Assembly (NCBI GenBank): GCA_016709225.1
Contig: JADJEE010000001.1
Span: 2,728,001-2,792,000, forward strand
Source of the DNA: Deltaproteobacteria bacterium
GTDB taxonomy: Bacteria; Myxococcota_A; Polyangia; Nannocystales; Nannocystaceae
Length of the DNA: 64,000 nucleotides
Reading direction: 5' to 3'
Position numbers and translations under genes: made by a program. This document shows positions 34,987 through 44,422 of the stretch, one piece after another (position 1 is the stretch's first letter; each line of letters opens with the position of its first letter). The notes below the pieces were generated by a model. The model was not told the DNA's origin, did no database searches, and worked only from the letters and a program-made list of their open reading frames with translations.

Positions 34987-37830
34987 ATGCACGAACGTCA
35001 CCGCCGCCTTCGCCCCCGCACGAACGACGCCCCGGGCTCCGCCCAGGGCACCGCCGCGACGGGCACGCTCGGCGTCACGCTGGCAATGGTGCTCTGCGCC
35101 TGCCACGGCGGCGATCCCAACCGCGGCGGCGAGTGTGCCGGTGGCATCGTGCCCGGCGACCTGGTGATCACCGAGATCTTCGCCAACCCGGCCGGCACCG
35201 ACAAGGGTCAGGAGTGGTTCGAGATCTACAACGCCCGAGAGGTCGCGGTCGACGTCTCGGGTCTGGTGCTGCGCTCGGCCAAGGACGACGGCGGCTCGCC
35301 GAAGGAACACGTCGTCACCGCGCTCACCATCGAGGGCAAGAGCTGGGCGGTGGTCGGCGGCGTGATCGAAGACCCTGCGATCCGCCCCGACCACGTCGAC
35401 TACGGCTACGGCGACGACCTCGGCGACCTCCGCAACACCGCCGGCTCGCTGGCGGTGCTGTGCGGCGGCAACCCCATCGACGAGGTGCTCTACGACGGAG
35501 CCAGCGACGCGACCTCGCGCGGCTTCGACGGCGGCCGCAGCCCGGACGCCTCGGGCAACGACGACCTCACGCTGTGGTGCGACGCGACCACGATGTTCTC
35601 CGCCGACATCGTCGGGACCCCGGGCGCGCGCAACGACGTCTGCGTCGGCAGCGGCGTGCCGACCACCTGCGTGCAGGACGGCAGCGAACGCGACGTGGTC
35701 GCGCCCGGGCTCGGCGACCTGGTGCTGAGCGAGTTCCACGCCGATCCCAGCGCCGTCGGTGACGACGACGGCGAGTGGTTCGAGATCTACGTCGGCAAGA
35801 CCGTCGACCTCAACGGCGTGTCGTTCGGCAAGGTCGCGGGCGAGCCGCTCGGCACCATCAACGGCAGCGAGTGCATCTCGATCACCGCCGGCAGCTACGT
35901 GGTGCTCGCGCGTGGCGACGACCCGGCGACCAACGGCGGCCTCGAGAGCCCGTTGGGCCTGTTCGACTTCTCGCTCGGCAACTCCACCGGCTCGCTGTTC
36001 CTCGGCTACGGCGACGACGTGCTCGACGAGGTCGCATGGACCGGCAGCGACCCCGGCGCGGCCAGCAGCCTCGATCCCGACTTCGTGACGGCCGAGGGCA
36101 ACGACGACCCCACGCACTTCTGCGCCGCCATCACGCCGTACGGCGCCGGCGACCTCGGGACCCCGGGCGCGGCCAACGACGCGCAGTGCCAGATCGCCCC
36201 GCCCGAGGGTCAGTGCTGGGACGGCACCGCCTTCGTCGACGTGATCGCACCCGGCGTCGGCGATCTGGTGATCACCGAGTTCAGCGCCAACCCCACTGCG
36301 GCCGACGACACCGTCGGCGAGTGGATCGAGATCACCGCGACCGCGCCGGTGCACTTGAACGGCCTCGAGCTGGGGCGCGACGCGGCGGTGGAGTCCACCA
36401 TCGACACCGCCGACTGCATCCTCGCCGGGGTCGGCGACGCGCTGGTGGTCGCGCGCGAGGCCGATCCGCTGCTCAACGGCGGACTGCCCGCGGTCGCCGC
36501 GACCTTCGACTTCTCGCTGGTCAACGGCGACGGCAACCTCTTCATCGGCCATGGCGGGGCCGTGCTCGACGACATCACGTGGTCGAGCACCACCGCTGGC
36601 GCCGCCACGGCGCTCGACCCGAGCTTCTCGGACCCGGCCGACAACGACGACCCCGCGAACTGGTGCACCGCGAGCACGCCCTACGGCGACGGCGACCTCG
36701 GCAGCCCGGGCGAGACCAACCCCGCCTGCGGCACCGTCAACCCGGGCACCTGCAACGACGGCGGCACCGATCGCACCGCAGTGCCGCCGACCGCAGGTCA
36801 GCTCGTCATCACCGAGTTCATGCCCGACCCATCGGCGGTGAGCGACGCCAACGGCGAGTGGTTCGAGGTGCTCGTGCTCGCGGACGTCGACTTGAACGGC
36901 GTCGAGCTCGGCACCGAGGTCGGCAACCCCGACACCACGCTGCCGGTCGGCGGAGATTGCATCGCGGTCACCGCGGGCACCCGGGTGGTGTTCGCCCGCA
37001 GCGACGACATGGCCACCAACGGCGGCCTGCCGGCGGTCGCCGGCACCTTCGGCTTCGGCCTCGCCAACGGCGGCGGCGCGCTGGTCGTGGGCTACGGCGG
37101 CGAGGCGCTCGATGTCGTGACCTGGAGCGGCTCGACGCCCGGCGCCGCCAGCAGCCTCGATCCCGACCTCGAGAACCCCACCGACAACGACGACCAAGGC
37201 AGCTTCTGCGCTGCGACGGCGGTGTACGGCGACGGTGATCGCGGGACCCCGGGGGCGATCGGCGACGACTGCGGCGGCGGCGGCTCCGGCATGTGCAACG
37301 ACGGGGGCAACATGCGGGCGATCGTCATGGCCGGGCCCGGCGACCTCGTGATCAGCGAGGTGATGGCCAACCCGGCGGCGGTCGCCGACGCCAACGGCGA
37401 GTACTTCGAACTCGCCGTGCTCGCGAACATCGACTTGAACGGCCTCGAGCTCTCGACCACCGACGACGGCGTCGCGACCACGCTGCAGCAGACCCTCGCC
37501 AGCCCCAACTGCCTGTCGGTCGCGGCGGGCAGCCGGGCGCTGTTCGTGCGTGACGCGACGATGGCCACCAACGGCGGCCTGCCCGACGGCGGCCTGGTGT
37601 TCGGCTTCGGCCTGGTCAACAGCAACGACGGCCTCGCGGTCGGGGTCGCCGGCACCATCATCGACGCCGTCACCTGGGCCACCGTGCCCAGCGGTGCCTC
37701 GCGCAACCTCGACGAGGGCGCGCTCGATGCCGCCGCCAACGATCTGGACGCCAACTGGTGCGCCGCGAGCTCGAGCTACGGCGCCGGCGACCACGGCACG
37801 CCGATGGCCACCAACGACGCGTGCGGATGA
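34987..37830 (+). CDS. Surface lipoprotein with five lamin-tail-domain repeats
   Basis: The 947-residue product has an N-terminal basic region and a lipoprotein-like signal ending AMVLCAC. Five LTD repeats follow, about 180 residues apart, starting near residues 57, 243, 424, 605 and 785. Each begins GDLVITE or GQLVITE, then NP, GEWFEI, LNGLELG, ending GTPGA or GSPGE. Between repeats a short Cys-containing linker (C.DG...R..V.P) recurs, and each repeat contains WC/FC Cys residues likely joined in disulphides. No catalytic motif. It may be a scaffold displaying or gathering the nucleases. The last bases overlap the next start by four (ATGA). Confidence 0.88.
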   Translation: MHERHRRLRPRTNDAPGSAQGTAATGTLGVTLAMVLCACHGGDPNRGGECAGGIVPGDLVITEIFANPAGTDKGQEWFEIYNAREVAVDVSGLVLRSAKDDGGSPKEHVVTALTIEGKSWAVVGGVIEDPAIRPDHVDYGYGDDLGDLRNTAGSLAVLCGGNPIDEVLYDGASDATSRGFDGGRSPDASGNDDLTLWCDATTMFSADIVGTPGARNDVCVGSGVPTTCVQDGSERDVVAPGLGDLVLSEFHADPSAVGDDDGEWFEIYVGKTVDLNGVSFGKVAGEPLGTINGSECISITAGSYVVLARGDDPATNGGLESPLGLFDFSLGNSTGSLFLGYGDDVLDEVAWTGSDPGAASSLDPDFVTAEGNDDPTHFCAAITPYGAGDLGTPGAANDAQCQIAPPEGQCWDGTAFVDVIAPGVGDLVITEFSANPTAADDTVGEWIEITATAPVHLNGLELGRDAAVESTIDTADCILAGVGDALVVAREADPLLNGGLPAVAATFDFSLVNGDGNLFIGHGGAVLDDITWSSTTAGAATALDPSFSDPADNDDPANWCTASTPYGDGDLGSPGETNPACGTVNPGTCNDGGTDRTAVPPTAGQLVITEFMPDPSAVSDANGEWFEVLVLADVDLNGVELGTEVGNPDTTLPVGGDCIAVTAGTRVVFARSDDMATNGGLPAVAGTFGFGLANGGGALVVGYGGEALDVVTWSGSTPGAASSLDPDLENPTDNDDQGSFCAATAVYGDGDRGTPGAIGDDCGGGGSGMCNDGGNMRAIVMAGPGDLVISEVMANPAAVADANGEYFELAVLANIDLNGLELSTTDDGVATTLQQTLASPNCLSVAAGSRALFVRDATMATNGGLPDGGLVFGFGLVNSNDGLAVGVAGTIIDAVTWATVPSGASRNLDEGALDAAANDLDANWCAASSSYGAGDHGTPMATNDACG

Positions 37831-38327
37831 ACGCTGCCACCGCGAGACTGACGCTCACGCTCGCATCCGCGGGCGTCGGCGCCACCTTGGCCTGCGGCGA
37901 GGCCGGCGACGACCGCTGCGGCCCTCGGCAGGCCGTGGTCGCGCGCGTCATCGACGGCGACACCGTCGAGCTCGACGACGGCCAGCGCGTGCGCTACCTG
38001 CTCATCGACACGCCCGAGAGCACGCAGGGCAAGAACGACTGCTACGGGCACGAGGCCAGTGACTTCAACCAGCAGCTGGTCGAAGGCCGCACCGTCTCGC
38101 TGTCGTACGACGAGGTCTGCACCGACGACTACGATCGCCTGCTGGCCTACGTCTCGATCGACGGCCGCGACGTCAACGCGCTCATGGTCGAGCGGGGCTT
38201 CGCGTGCGTGCTGCAGATCCCGCCGAATGGGCAGCAGCGCATCGACGCATTCGAAGACCTCGAGTACGCCGCGCAGCAGGGCATGGTCGGCTTGTGGGGT
38301 GCCTGTGACGAGGTCACCTGTGACTGA
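37827..38327 (+). CDS. Thermonuclease (staphylococcal-nuclease-like) lipoprotein
   Basis: The 166-residue enzyme is near the minimum nuclease length. It has a lipoprotein signal ending GATLAC. The SNase domain has VVARVIDGDTVELDDG, RVRYLLIDTPEST with the catalytic Arg and Glu and the Ca2+ Asp, and DDYDRLLAYVSIDG with the second Arg, then VNALMVERGFACVLQI. All residues of the classic active site can be placed. Six cysteines suggest disulphides. It should hydrolyse DNA and RNA at the cell surface to 3'-phosphorylated fragments. The ATG overlaps the multi-LTD stop by four bases, and its own stop overlaps the next GTG by eight: tight translational coupling. Confidence 0.92.
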   Translation: MNAATARLTLTLASAGVGATLACGEAGDDRCGPRQAVVARVIDGDTVELDDGQRVRYLLIDTPESTQGKNDCYGHEASDFNQQLVEGRTVSLSYDEVCTDDYDRLLAYVSIDGRDVNALMVERGFACVLQIPPNGQQRIDAFEDLEYAAQQGMVGLWGACDEVTCD

Positions 38328-40545
38328 GCGGCTGTGGCGGGCACTGGTGGTCGCGCTCGCGACGGTCCTGACGCTGACCGTCGGCGGCCCCGCGCACGCG
38401 ATCGAGTACGAGATCTTCATCGACGTCGACGACGACGACGACCTCTACGAGCTCTACACCAGCGGCCAGATCAGCGAGGGCACCTACGACACGCTGGTCG
38501 ATCTGATGCGCCGCGGCACCGACCTCGACACTGCCGCACGCGAAGACCTCTACGCGCTGCCCAACCTCACCTACGTCGACGTCGACCGCATCCTCGCCTA
38601 CCGTGCCGAGGCCGGCCACATCCACGATCCCGCCGCGCTGGTCACCGCCGGCGTCCTCAGCGAGCGCACACTGTCGTCGATCGCCGCGTTCCTCACCGTC
38701 GGCGAGGTCGACCCGCGCAAGGCGCCGGTCAACGGTTCGATCCGCTACCAGACGGTGTGGACCGTCGGCGACAACCGTGCGCCGCCGATGGTGCTGCAGG
38801 CCCGCGTCAACACGCTGCAGCACCTCACGCTCGGCATGGCCGGCTTCCTCACCCACAACCGCCTGGGGCCGGTGGCGTGGGATCCCAACCGCGATGCGCT
38901 CAGCGCCGAGATCGACCGACCGCGGGTGCGGCTGCCCAAGGCGTTCATCCAGTGGGACACGCCGGAGTACGGCGTGATCCTCGGCAGCTATCGCGTGGGC
39001 TTCGGCCAGCGACTGACCTTCGACAACAGCGGTCGCTACACCCCCAACGGCTTCTTCCTCGACGACTCGTACCTGCGGCGCGTCAAGCTCACGCGGCTCT
39101 GCAAGGAATCGACCGGCGAGCTCGACGGGGTGCCCTGCGACACCTCGAAGTACGGCAGCCCCGACTACCGCTTCCGCTACGGCCTGTTGGGGGTCGCCGC
39201 CGGCGCCAAGCACATCTCGCTGCCCAAGGGCTGGCTGCAGCTGTACGGCTTCTTCTCGTTCCAGCCCCGCGACATCTATCAGTACCAGGTCTACGACACC
39301 GACCGCTGCAGCGACCCGACCGACAGCGACAACCCAGATTGCAGCGCGCCGCCGGTGTTCAAGCGACGCGACCCCCTGCTCGCAGAGTCGAGCGAGTACT
39401 CGTTCCAGACCCTGCCGAACCTCTTCGACCTGATGCTCGGCGGCGGCAACTTCTCGTGGTTCCACGATCGCCGCACCCACGTCGGCGTGACCGGCTACGG
39501 CGCCGCGCCGCGCTGGCGTGCACAGGGGGTCGACCTCGACTTCCGCCCCTACTCGCCCTTCCCGTACGGCGGCGCATTCGGGGCGGTCGGTGCCGATGCG
39601 TCGTGGGGCTACCGCTGGGCCGATCTGTTCGTCGAGGTCGCGCGGAGCTTCGACAACCAGACCAAGCCCGGCGGCGGCGGCATGGGCACGGTCGTGCGCC
39701 ACACGGCGACCTGGGACGTCCACGAGATCGAGGTCTCGGCCCGCTACTACGACAAGAAGTTCAACAACCCCTTCTCGCGCTCGATCGCCGCCGCCGACCA
39801 GAACGCCGGCCTGCGGGCGAGCAACGAGGCCGGCGGTCGGGTCCGCTACAGCGCGCAGCTGGCCGACCGCGTGACCCTGCGGACCTTCCTCGACGTGTGG
39901 AGCGACGTCGATCGCCCACGGCCGCAGATCAAGTTCTACGCCCGCGCCGATGCGCAGGCGACCGACTGGTTCCGCCCCGGCCTATGGTTCCAGGTCCAGG
40001 ACCGCGACATCGGCGACAACGGCGGTGTGGAGTCGTACTGCGACCTCGGCGACAACGCGTACGACGTCGATGCCAACGGCTCGACCGTCACCGAGGATCC
40101 GCAGGACACGATGCCGAGCACGGAGCCTGGCGCGACCGTGGTCGGCTGCACCGGCGAACGCTACTCGATGACCGCGCGCATGCGCTTCGATCCCCATCGC
40201 CGGGTGTGGATGCAGCTGCAGTGGCGCCACGACTTCACCGAGGACTCCGACTACCCGGGCAGCGTGCGCCACGACGGCGCGGGCATCTTCCTCATCACGA
40301 CCAATCCCATCGACCCCTTGCGCATCCGCATGCGCTGGCGCTACTACGACGACGACATCCAGAACCGCGCCCGCTACGAGCAGTCGGTGTGGGGCTACTT
40401 CGACGTCTCCTACCGCGTGCGCCGGTGGTTCGTGCCACGCGTGCGCTACGACCTCATCTTCCGCCTCGATCGCCGCGACGCCACGCTGGCGCGCAGCCCC
40501 AACCCCGAGCACTGGCTGTGGTTCGAGGTCTCCTCGCGCTTCTGA
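38320..40545 (+). CDS. Outer-membrane beta-barrel with helix-hairpin-helix-like N-terminus
   Basis: The 741-residue exported protein has a signal peptide (VVALATVLTLTVGGPAHA). A helical region at about residues 40-125 includes AREDLYALPNLTYVDVDRILAYRAEAGHIHDPAALVTAG, split here by its LPNLTYVDVDRILAYR core. This resembles paired helix-hairpin-helix repeats of ComEA type, which bind DNA backbone. From about residue 135 onward alternating aromatic and polar strands (for example LGSYRVGFGQRLTF, WLQLYGFFSFQPRD, WLWFEVSSRF with terminal Phe) indicate a large outer-membrane barrel. A porin or receptor for DNA fragments is a reasonable guess. The GTG at 38320 overlaps the nuclease gene by eight bases. 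It is the last gene of the operon and is convergent with corA, 17 bases away. Confidence 0.83.
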   Translation: MTERLWRALVVALATVLTLTVGGPAHAIEYEIFIDVDDDDDLYELYTSGQISEGTYDTLVDLMRRGTDLDTAAREDLYALPNLTYVDVDRILAYRAEAGHIHDPAALVTAGVLSERTLSSIAAFLTVGEVDPRKAPVNGSIRYQTVWTVGDNRAPPMVLQARVNTLQHLTLGMAGFLTHNRLGPVAWDPNRDALSAEIDRPRVRLPKAFIQWDTPEYGVILGSYRVGFGQRLTFDNSGRYTPNGFFLDDSYLRRVKLTRLCKESTGELDGVPCDTSKYGSPDYRFRYGLLGVAAGAKHISLPKGWLQLYGFFSFQPRDIYQYQVYDTDRCSDPTDSDNPDCSAPPVFKRRDPLLAESSEYSFQTLPNLFDLMLGGGNFSWFHDRRTHVGVTGYGAAPRWRAQGVDLDFRPYSPFPYGGAFGAVGADASWGYRWADLFVEVARSFDNQTKPGGGGMGTVVRHTATWDVHEIEVSARYYDKKFNNPFSRSIAAADQNAGLRASNEAGGRVRYSAQLADRVTLRTFLDVWSDVDRPRPQIKFYARADAQATDWFRPGLWFQVQDRDIGDNGGVESYCDLGDNAYDVDANGSTVTEDPQDTMPSTEPGATVVGCTGERYSMTARMRFDPHRRVWMQLQWRHDFTEDSDYPGSVRHDGAGIFLITTNPIDPLRIRMRWRYYDDDIQNRARYEQSVWGYFDVSYRVRRWFVPRVRYDLIFRLDRRDATLARSPNPEHWLWFEVSSRF

Positions 40546-40562
40546 AGAGCCGTGGGCGAGCC

Positions 40563-41690
40563 TCACAGCCAGCCGCGACGGCGGAACCACCACAGCAGCA
40601 CCAGCGCCGCGCCGAACATCAGCGACAGCGCGAAGGGATAGCCGTAGAACCACCGCAGCTCGGGCATGTTGAGCGGCGAGACGTTGGGATCGAAGTTCAT
40701 GCCGTACACGCTGCTGATGAACGTCAGCGGGATGAAGAGCGTGGCCATCACGGTCAGGACCTTCATGACCTCGTTCATGCGCTGGCCCGCGACCGAGAGC
40801 TGCAGATCGACGAGGTCGGTGGCGAGCTCGCGGTTGACGGTGACGATGTCGATGAGCTGGGCGCAGTGGCTCTGACAGTCGCGCAGGTACGCGCGGGTGT
40901 CGGGGTGGATGAGCGGCGAGTCGTCGGCCGTCAGTGCGCCCAGCACCTCGCGCAACGGCCACAGCGCGCGACGCAGCCCCAGCAGCTGGTGCTTGACGCG
41001 GCGCAGCCGTGGGCCGATCTCGACCGCGTCGCCGGTGGGGATCACGTCCTCGATGGCCTCGAGCTCGTCGCTGACGCCCTCCAGCACCGGGAAGAACGCA
41101 TCGACGGCCACGTCGAGCAGCGCGTAGGCGAGGAAGTCCGCGGTGCGGTCGCAGACCAGCCCGCTGCCGTCGCGGATGCGCTGCCGGACGACCTCGAAGA
41201 TGTCGCCCTTGCGTTCCTCGAACGAGACCACGAAGCCCTCACCGATGAACACCGTCAGCTGCTCGGTCTCCGGCGAGCCGGGCTCGTCGACGATGCGCAG
41301 CACGATCTGCAGCACCGCATCGAAGCGCTCGATCTTCGGCCGCTGGTTAGTATGCAGGACGTCCTCGAGCGCCAGGTCATGCAGGCCGAAGGCCTCACCG
41401 ATGCGCGCGACCAGGCCGGCGTCGCGCAGGCCGACCACGTGCAGCCACGTGACCGCGTGGGTGCGTCGCAGCCGTGCGATCTCGCCGGCGTCGAAGCGGT
41501 CGAGCTCATGGGCTTCGAACGCCGCCTGACCGACCGGGCCATAGGCGATCGCGTGCACCACCGGTGCGGCGGCGTCGGGCTCGGCGGTGAGCGTGCCGGG
41601 CGGCGTGTGCAGACCCGGCGGTTGCTGTCGCCGCCGCCGCCGCCGTTGCTCACCGCCGGGGGGTTTCGTCTTGGGGCTGCGCTTGCTCAT
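40563..41690 (-). CDS. corA: CorA-family magnesium/cobalt transporter
   Basis: The 375-residue product has a long basic, Pro/Arg-rich N-terminal leader (residues 1-35), the cytosolic alpha/beta domain (THAVTWLHVVGLRDAGLVARIGE, LEDVLHTNQRPKIERFD), the long stalk helix, and two C-terminal membrane segments. The pore signature YGMNFDPNVSPLN (GMN) stands between them, and the chain ends LLWWFRRRGWL. It forms a homopentamer for Mg2+ influx. An upstream ATG would add a leader unlike the family. It is convergent with the surface nuclease operon and divergent from the FG-GAP lipoprotein. Confidence 0.93.
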   Translation of the reverse strand: MSKRSPKTKPPGGEQRRRRRRQQPPGLHTPPGTLTAEPDAAAPVVHAIAYGPVGQAAFEAHELDRFDAGEIARLRRTHAVTWLHVVGLRDAGLVARIGEAFGLHDLALEDVLHTNQRPKIERFDAVLQIVLRIVDEPGSPETEQLTVFIGEGFVVSFEERKGDIFEVVRQRIRDGSGLVCDRTADFLAYALLDVAVDAFFPVLEGVSDELEAIEDVIPTGDAVEIGPRLRRVKHQLLGLRRALWPLREVLGALTADDSPLIHPDTRAYLRDCQSHCAQLIDIVTVNRELATDLVDLQLSVAGQRMNEVMKVLTVMATLFIPLTFISSVYGMNFDPNVSPLNMPELRWFYGYPFALSLMFGAALVLLWWFRRRGWL

Positions 41691-41805
41691 CCGGCCGCAC
41701 CTCGCGGGCACAGCATGCCGCAATCCCACGGGCGCGTCGGCGCTGCCCTGTCGGCTGCGGGTGTCCGCCCCTGGCCGCTTTGCGCCGTGGTAGCGTGACG
41801 ATGGG

Positions 41806-42999
41806 ATGCACCCGCGACGATCCGTGCAGCGCGTGGCGCGATTGATCGCGATCGTGCTGGCCAGCCTGATGGGCCCCGCCGGCTGCGTCGACCGGGTGCT
41901 GTATCCCCGCAGCTGCGGCGATGGCCACGTGGTCGCCGGCGAGGCGTGTTTCGGCGACGACATCGATCGCTACGACGTGCCGTTCACCCCCGTGGCGCTG
42001 CGGGTCGCAGAGTTCGACGGCGACGGCAACCTCGACGTGCTCGTGCTCGGCGTCGACACCGAGCGCGGGGTGGTCGCCGCGATGGGCCTGGGCACCGGTG
42101 ACGGCACGCTCGCGCCGTTTCGCGACGCGGGCGTCACCGGCTGCAGCGCGCACCCTGCCCTGGGCCCTGCCGATGGCGACGACGCCACCGACCTGCTGGT
42201 CGCGGGCTGCGACACCGCGATGTCGATCTACCTGGCCGACCGCGCCGGCTCGTTCACGGGACCGCACACCGTGGAGGTCGGCGTCGCGACCCGCACCTCG
42301 GCGATCGTCGACGTCGATCGCGATGGCGTCGCCGACGTGGTCGCGCTCGGCACCGTCGGCGATCGCGTCGAGCTCGCGTGGGCCCGCGGCCGCAGCCCGG
42401 GCCAGTTCGAGCCCCCGCTGTCGACGGTGATCGGCACCGTCGGAGCACCACTCGAGCCGACGAGCTTCTCGATCGGGCGCCTCGACGGCGACGGCTTCGA
42501 CGACGCGCTCTTGGCCCACGCCGAGGACGGCAGCGTGTTGCTCTCGCGCGGCGGCCCCGGCGGGTTCGCCAGCCCCGAGCGCGTCGACGAGCTGCCCGAC
42601 GCCCAGGGCGTCGCGGTGCTCGACCTCGACGGCCGCGGCGACCACGAGCTGCTGGTGGTTCACGCGGCACCGCCCCGCCTCGAGGCCTGGCGCGGGCAGC
42701 TTGGCCGCCTGCAGGCGCTGCGCAGCACCGACATCGGCGAGGTCGCCGGCCAGGTCATCAGCGCCGGCGACGTCGACGGCGACGCGCGGCTCGACCTGGC
42801 GTTCTTCGCCGCCGACGACACCCGCGTGCGGCTATGGCTCGGCGACGGTCGCGGCCGCTTCACCGCGGCGGCCGAGGTCGAACTCGGGACCGCGATCGCC
42901 CAGCTGGCGATCGCCGATCTCGACAGCGACGGCGCGGCCGAGCTGGTGGTCGGAGCCTTCGCCGATGGCGAGCTCCGCATCGTGCACGGCGATCCGTGA
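41806..42999 (+). CDS. FG-GAP/VCBS-repeat lipoprotein
   Basis: The 397-residue product has a lipoprotein signal ending MGPAGC. Five to six beta-propeller-like repeats follow, with Asp-rich Ca2+ loops: FDGDGNLDVLVLG, VDRDGVADVVALG, LDGDGFDDALLAH, LDGRGDHELLVVH, VDGDARLDLAFFA and LDSDGAAELVVGA. This is an FG-GAP/VCBS seven-bladed propeller of the integrin-alpha type, probably Ca2+ bound, at the cell surface. Such proteins mediate binding or scaffold functions and carry no catalytic residues. Confidence 0.88.
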   Translation: MHPRRSVQRVARLIAIVLASLMGPAGCVDRVLYPRSCGDGHVVAGEACFGDDIDRYDVPFTPVALRVAEFDGDGNLDVLVLGVDTERGVVAAMGLGTGDGTLAPFRDAGVTGCSAHPALGPADGDDATDLLVAGCDTAMSIYLADRAGSFTGPHTVEVGVATRTSAIVDVDRDGVADVVALGTVGDRVELAWARGRSPGQFEPPLSTVIGTVGAPLEPTSFSIGRLDGDGFDDALLAHAEDGSVLLSRGGPGGFASPERVDELPDAQGVAVLDLDGRGDHELLVVHAAPPRLEAWRGQLGRLQALRSTDIGEVAGQVISAGDVDGDARLDLAFFAADDTRVRLWLGDGRGRFTAAAEVELGTAIAQLAIADLDSDGAAELVVGAFADGELRIVHGDP

Positions 43000-43025
43000 T
43001 TCGGCACAGCTGCCCTCGCCGAGGG

Positions 43026-43679
43026 CTACAAGAGGTCGCAGATGCATGCGCACGCGGAATGTGAAGAGCCCGCACAATCCGCCCACGCAGGCTCGCCCGC
43101 CGGTGCCTCCGGCAGCGGCCCGCACACGTCGTTGCGTGGGTATGTCAGCAATTCGGCGATTCCCTCCACCTCGCGGACGTAGAGCTCGCCGTCATTCGGA
43201 AACGTACACCCTGGTCCCCCGCACCCCTGCAGGTTCCCAAAGAACAGAATGCACCGCGCAGTCGCGTCGAGGAGGGTGCACTGCTCCTCTACGCTCACGC
43301 TGTACACCTCGCGCCACTGGCAGCTCGGCGATGCGATCTCCGGCGTCGCCTCGATCGCAACGCCCTCGCACTCAGCCTCTGAACGCGCGCCAGCACACAG
43401 GGCGTACGGGTCCACGGCCGATCCGCCGTCCGTCGTGGATTCCCCTGAACTCGCCATGGAATCACCCGACGTCGTCTCGCTGTCCACGTTGCCAGACGCC
43501 TCAGCGCTACTGACGGAGTCCGAGATCGTGCTCGTGTTCGTTGCGGACCCTTCGGCCGAGCCGGTGCCACTGCCGGACGCGCCGGTGCCACCGTGCTCGG
43601 AGTGCCCGCCCATCGACGTCACACCGTCGTCGTTGCCGCACGCGCAACTCACCAAGACTGCCTGAAGCCAGCGCCTCAT
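43026..43679 (-). CDS. Lipoprotein with Ser/Thr linker and Cys-rich domain
   Basis: The 217-residue product has a short signal ending LVSCAC. A linker of Gly, Ser, Thr and Glu with internal repetition (residues 30-90) follows. The C-terminal domain of about 120 residues has around a dozen Cys (LCAGARSEAECEG, SCQWREV, CTLLDATARC, CGGPGC, CACICDLL). A strong ribosome site (GGAGGACGGAAC before ATG) fixes the start. It is the downstream gene of a coupled set (ATGA overlap). The sequence from here to 44.4 kb looks less GC-rich than its neighbours. No named family recognised. Confidence 0.75.
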   Translation of the reverse strand: MRRWLQAVLVSCACGNDDGVTSMGGHSEHGGTGASGSGTGSAEGSATNTSTISDSVSSAEASGNVDSETTSGDSMASSGESTTDGGSAVDPYALCAGARSEAECEGVAIEATPEIASPSCQWREVYSVSVEEQCTLLDATARCILFFGNLQGCGGPGCTFPNDGELYVREVEGIAELLTYPRNDVCGPLPEAPAGEPAWADCAGSSHSACACICDLL

Positions 43680-44116
43680 GTTCCGTCCTCCTCCAGCAAA
43701 CAGCGACCGTCCCTGAACCCGTATGTTGACTTGGCCTTTGCGAGGCGCTCGAGAACCACGTCTATCGAGCGACGCTCGTTGGCGTCCTGCGCGGCGGCAG
43801 CTTGAAAACGCCGATACGTACCAAGCCATTCTTGCGCGCTTGAGTCCGTGAGCGACCCACCCATCGACAAATGAGCAAGCGCCGCATCGACAAGCAGTCT
43901 TTCGGCCGCAGCCATCGTTGGAGTGGGTTGAATCGCGGCCTGAATCGCTGTTGCGTGCTCAGAGTTCAGCTGAACGCCGCCAACCTCTGCGAGCGCGCAG
44001 CCTGAGCGACCGGAATTCTCGCCCTGCTGACCCGCTGGGCCGCCCTCGCGCCCGCAGCCAATCGACACGACGAAGCAAGCGGCGAGAGCCACGGCAGTTC
44101 GGTCATTGAGGTGCAT
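43676..44116 (-). CDS. Small lipoprotein, unknown function
   Basis: The 146-residue product has a lipoprotein signal (AACFVVSIGC) and a short Gly/Gln spacer. A helical domain of about 100 residues follows (ATAIQAAIQPTPTMAAAERLLVDAALAHL, TYRRFQAAAAQDANERRSIDVVLERLAKAK), ending acidic. It has no motif I recognise. The stop overlaps the next ATG by four bases. The start overlaps the end of a truncated gene by 14 bases, so all three once formed one operon. Confidence 0.68.
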   Translation of the reverse strand: MHLNDRTAVALAACFVVSIGCGREGGPAGQQGENSGRSGCALAEVGGVQLNSEHATAIQAAIQPTPTMAAAERLLVDAALAHLSMGGSLTDSSAQEWLGTYRRFQAAAAQDANERRSIDVVLERLAKAKSTYGFRDGRCLLEEDGT

Positions 44117-44384
44117 CGTCCACCACCGCTGCGGCGTAGCAGAACGTCCGGGTCGTGATGCCGGCGGGCGGCACGGCCACCTTGTCGAGGAAGACTTCGA
44201 CGCACTGACCGGCGAGCGTCGTGCTCGTAACCGCGACCATCGACTTCGCGTCCTTAGACGAATCCGTAGCAGTTGACACCAGCGCTCCCGAAAGGGTGCA
44301 GAATCCGCCCGCAGCTTTTCGAATCTTCACACTGAGGTCGATGTCGCTGAAGGTGTGCGTCCCCGACTCTGACGCATCTTCCAT
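44103..44384 (-). pseudogene. 3' remnant of a gene cut by an IS3-family element
   Basis: From 44384 to the stop at 44103 there is a protein-like reading frame (TFSDIDLSVKIRKAAGGFC, AGQCVEVFLDKVAVPP, TRTFCYAAAVVDDAPQ). It begins one base inside the insertion-sequence end, at a chance ATG. It has no signal peptide, although its operon neighbours are lipoproteins, so the 5' part is missing. I find no matching 5' half on the far side of the element. The C-terminal fragment may still be made from the fortuitous ATG. Original function unknown. Confidence 0.65.
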
Positions 44385-44385
44385 C

Positions 44386-44416
44386 TGGCCTTGGCCTTGC
44401 CCCGATTTCGTGGACA
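44386..44416 (+). repeat. IS3 element terminal inverted repeat, orfB side
   Basis: The 31 bases start TGGCCTTGG and end GTGGACA. They match the opposite end at 26 of 31 positions, sharing CCCGATTT and GTGGACA. Confidence 0.75.
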
Positions 44417-44422
44417 GGTTGG

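Noticed and set aside
34774..37794. 1006-codon open frame antisense to the five-repeat LTD gene
   Set aside because: Repetitive because the true gene is repetitive; no signal, no motif, and the sense frame is clearly coding.
38334..41798. Open frame of more than 1100 codons on the plus strand across the barrel and corA genes
   Set aside because: It is a shadow of two real genes in GC-rich DNA; composition is Arg/Ala/Pro-rich with no family motif, and it runs antisense through corA.
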